Of a stretch of DNA of 7,880 bases, positions 7,478 to 7,880 are shown piece after piece. This stretch comes from Parafilimonas sp. Its GTDB lineage: Bacteria; Bacteroidota; Bacteroidia; Chitinophagales; Chitinophagaceae. The translations under genes and the position numbers were made by a program. Under the pieces are notes generated by a model that searched no databases, was not told the DNA's origin, and worked only from the letters and a program-made list of their open reading frames with translations. The stretch covers positions 1 through 7,880 of the forward strand of contig JAICKT010000196.1 of assembly GCA_025927795.1 (NCBI GenBank), written 5' to 3'. Numbering within the stretch: position 1 is the first letter of the stretch; the number at the start of each line of letters is the position of its first letter.

Positions 7478-7605
7478 ACCAAACAACATAAGTTTTGCAA
7501 AGTAATAAATAAACAATGCAATTTTTTTAAGCAAAATTTGTTCGTAATCTATATAGTTTTTTTGATGTCTATATTATTTATCTTTAACCAGAACGTTGCT
7601 TGAAT
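7478..7605. other. Divergent intergenic region carrying the promoters of both flanking genes
   Basis: These 128 bases lie between the 5' ends of two divergent genes, so both promoters should be here. The sequence is very AT-rich. TATCTTTA at 7579-7586 on the plus strand matches seven of eight positions of the Bacteroidota -7 element TAnnTTTG, but no well-spaced -33 TTG accompanies it. On the minus strand a TACTTTG is one base short of the consensus. No exact promoter can be assigned. Confidence 0.4.
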
Positions 7606-7880
7606 ATGCTTTATAAAAGATCATTGAATATAATAATATTTTTTCTGGTGATCTTTTTTCTGCAAGTGCTGCCATTGTGTGCCCAGATTTGTGTAGATGA
7701 TTATTTCGCTATAAATTTTAAGAGCAGTACTGTTCAAAACAGAGTTGCAATGGTTGCAGCACAGAACAATGAAATGCTGATGGCAGGGAATGTTTTTCGC
7801 TATAATTCTTTACTGCAGGCCGGATGGCTAACAAGATTTTCTGCACAAGGCAGTGTATTATGGAGCAAGCAGTATTATAC
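7606..7880 (+). CDS. N-terminal part of a secreted protein of unknown function, cut by the window end
   Basis: From the ATG at 7606 the frame stays open to the last base, giving 91 complete codons. The product starts MLYKRS and a long hydrophobic stretch, then LPLCAQ, which reads as a Sec signal peptide with cleavage after Ala26. The cysteine at 25 lies inside the signal and Cys29 follows cleavage, so a lipoprotein is less likely. The mature part includes NRVAMVAAQNNEMLMAGNVF and GWLTRFSAQGSVLWSKQYY. The latter resembles the repeated blades (x-G-x-x-x-W-x-K-x-Y) of large secreted β-propeller proteins in Bacteroidota, many of which carry C-terminal type IX sorting domains. That resemblance is weak because only one blade is visible, and the C-terminus is outside the window. 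It is transcribed divergently from the SRPBCC-like gene. Confidence 0.75.
   Translation, partial: MLYKRSLNIIIFFLVIFFLQVLPLCAQICVDDYFAINFKSSTVQNRVAMVAAQNNEMLMAGNVFRYNSLLQAGWLTRFSAQGSVLWSKQYY

Noticed and set aside
7478..7534. N-terminal extension of the minus-strand protein from a TTG at 7534 or an ATG at 7489
   Set aside because: The ATG at 7477 gives a standard MKKW-hydrophobic anchor. The TTG extension would add a second hydrophobic stretch with no support, although the ATG at 7489 cannot be strictly excluded.
1..7880. CRISPR array, transfer RNA genes, insertion sequences or phage genes
   Set aside because: I saw no regularly spaced direct repeats, cloverleaf-like sequences, transposase genes or flanking terminal repeats on either strand.

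Overview
The window looks like AT-rich chromosomal DNA from a member of the Bacteroidota, probably a Chitinophagaceae-like lineage. The phylum call rests on an adjacent SusC-type TonB-linked outer-membrane receptor and SusD-type lipoprotein, on lipoprotein and β-propeller families common in this phylum, and on start codons preceded by A-rich sequence without clear Shine-Dalgarno motifs. The family-level placement is an inference.

Layout: (1) Positions 1-1392 (+) hold the C-terminal 463 residues of a SusC/RagA receptor whose start lies outside the window. (2) Positions 1407-2942 (+) hold a complete SusD/RagB lipoprotein, 14 bases downstream and surely co-transcribed. (3) Positions 2966-2995 form a strong intrinsic terminator that closes this pair. 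A second stem-loop follows at 3028-3053, in the leader of the next gene. (4) Positions 3142-6489 (+) encode a large lipoprotein (1115 aa from the ATG) with seven FG-GAP/VCBS calcium-loop motifs, then an ASPIC/UnbV domain, then seven more motifs. It reads as two β-propellers joined by the ASPIC/UnbV module. (5) Positions 6545-7477 (-) encode a convergent, membrane-anchored protein with an SRPBCC-like part followed by a GyrI-like effector-binding part. (6) Positions 7606-7880 (+) hold the start of a secreted protein that runs off the window end.

How they fit together: SusC and SusD form a TonB-driven uptake complex, with SusD as the surface lid over the SusC barrel. The double-propeller lipoprotein next door belongs to a family often found beside SusCD pairs and may be an extra cell-envelope binding component. 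That link rests on neighbourhood only, and a terminator separates it from the pair. No glycan-degrading enzyme, sigma/anti-sigma pair or other substrate clue is in the window, so the transported substrate cannot be named. The last two genes have no evident link to the transport genes.

No wholly new system is evident. The points most worth a second look are the 7 + ASPIC + 7 propeller layout and a ten-adenine tract directly after the lipobox cysteine of that protein, which could act as a slippage switch.
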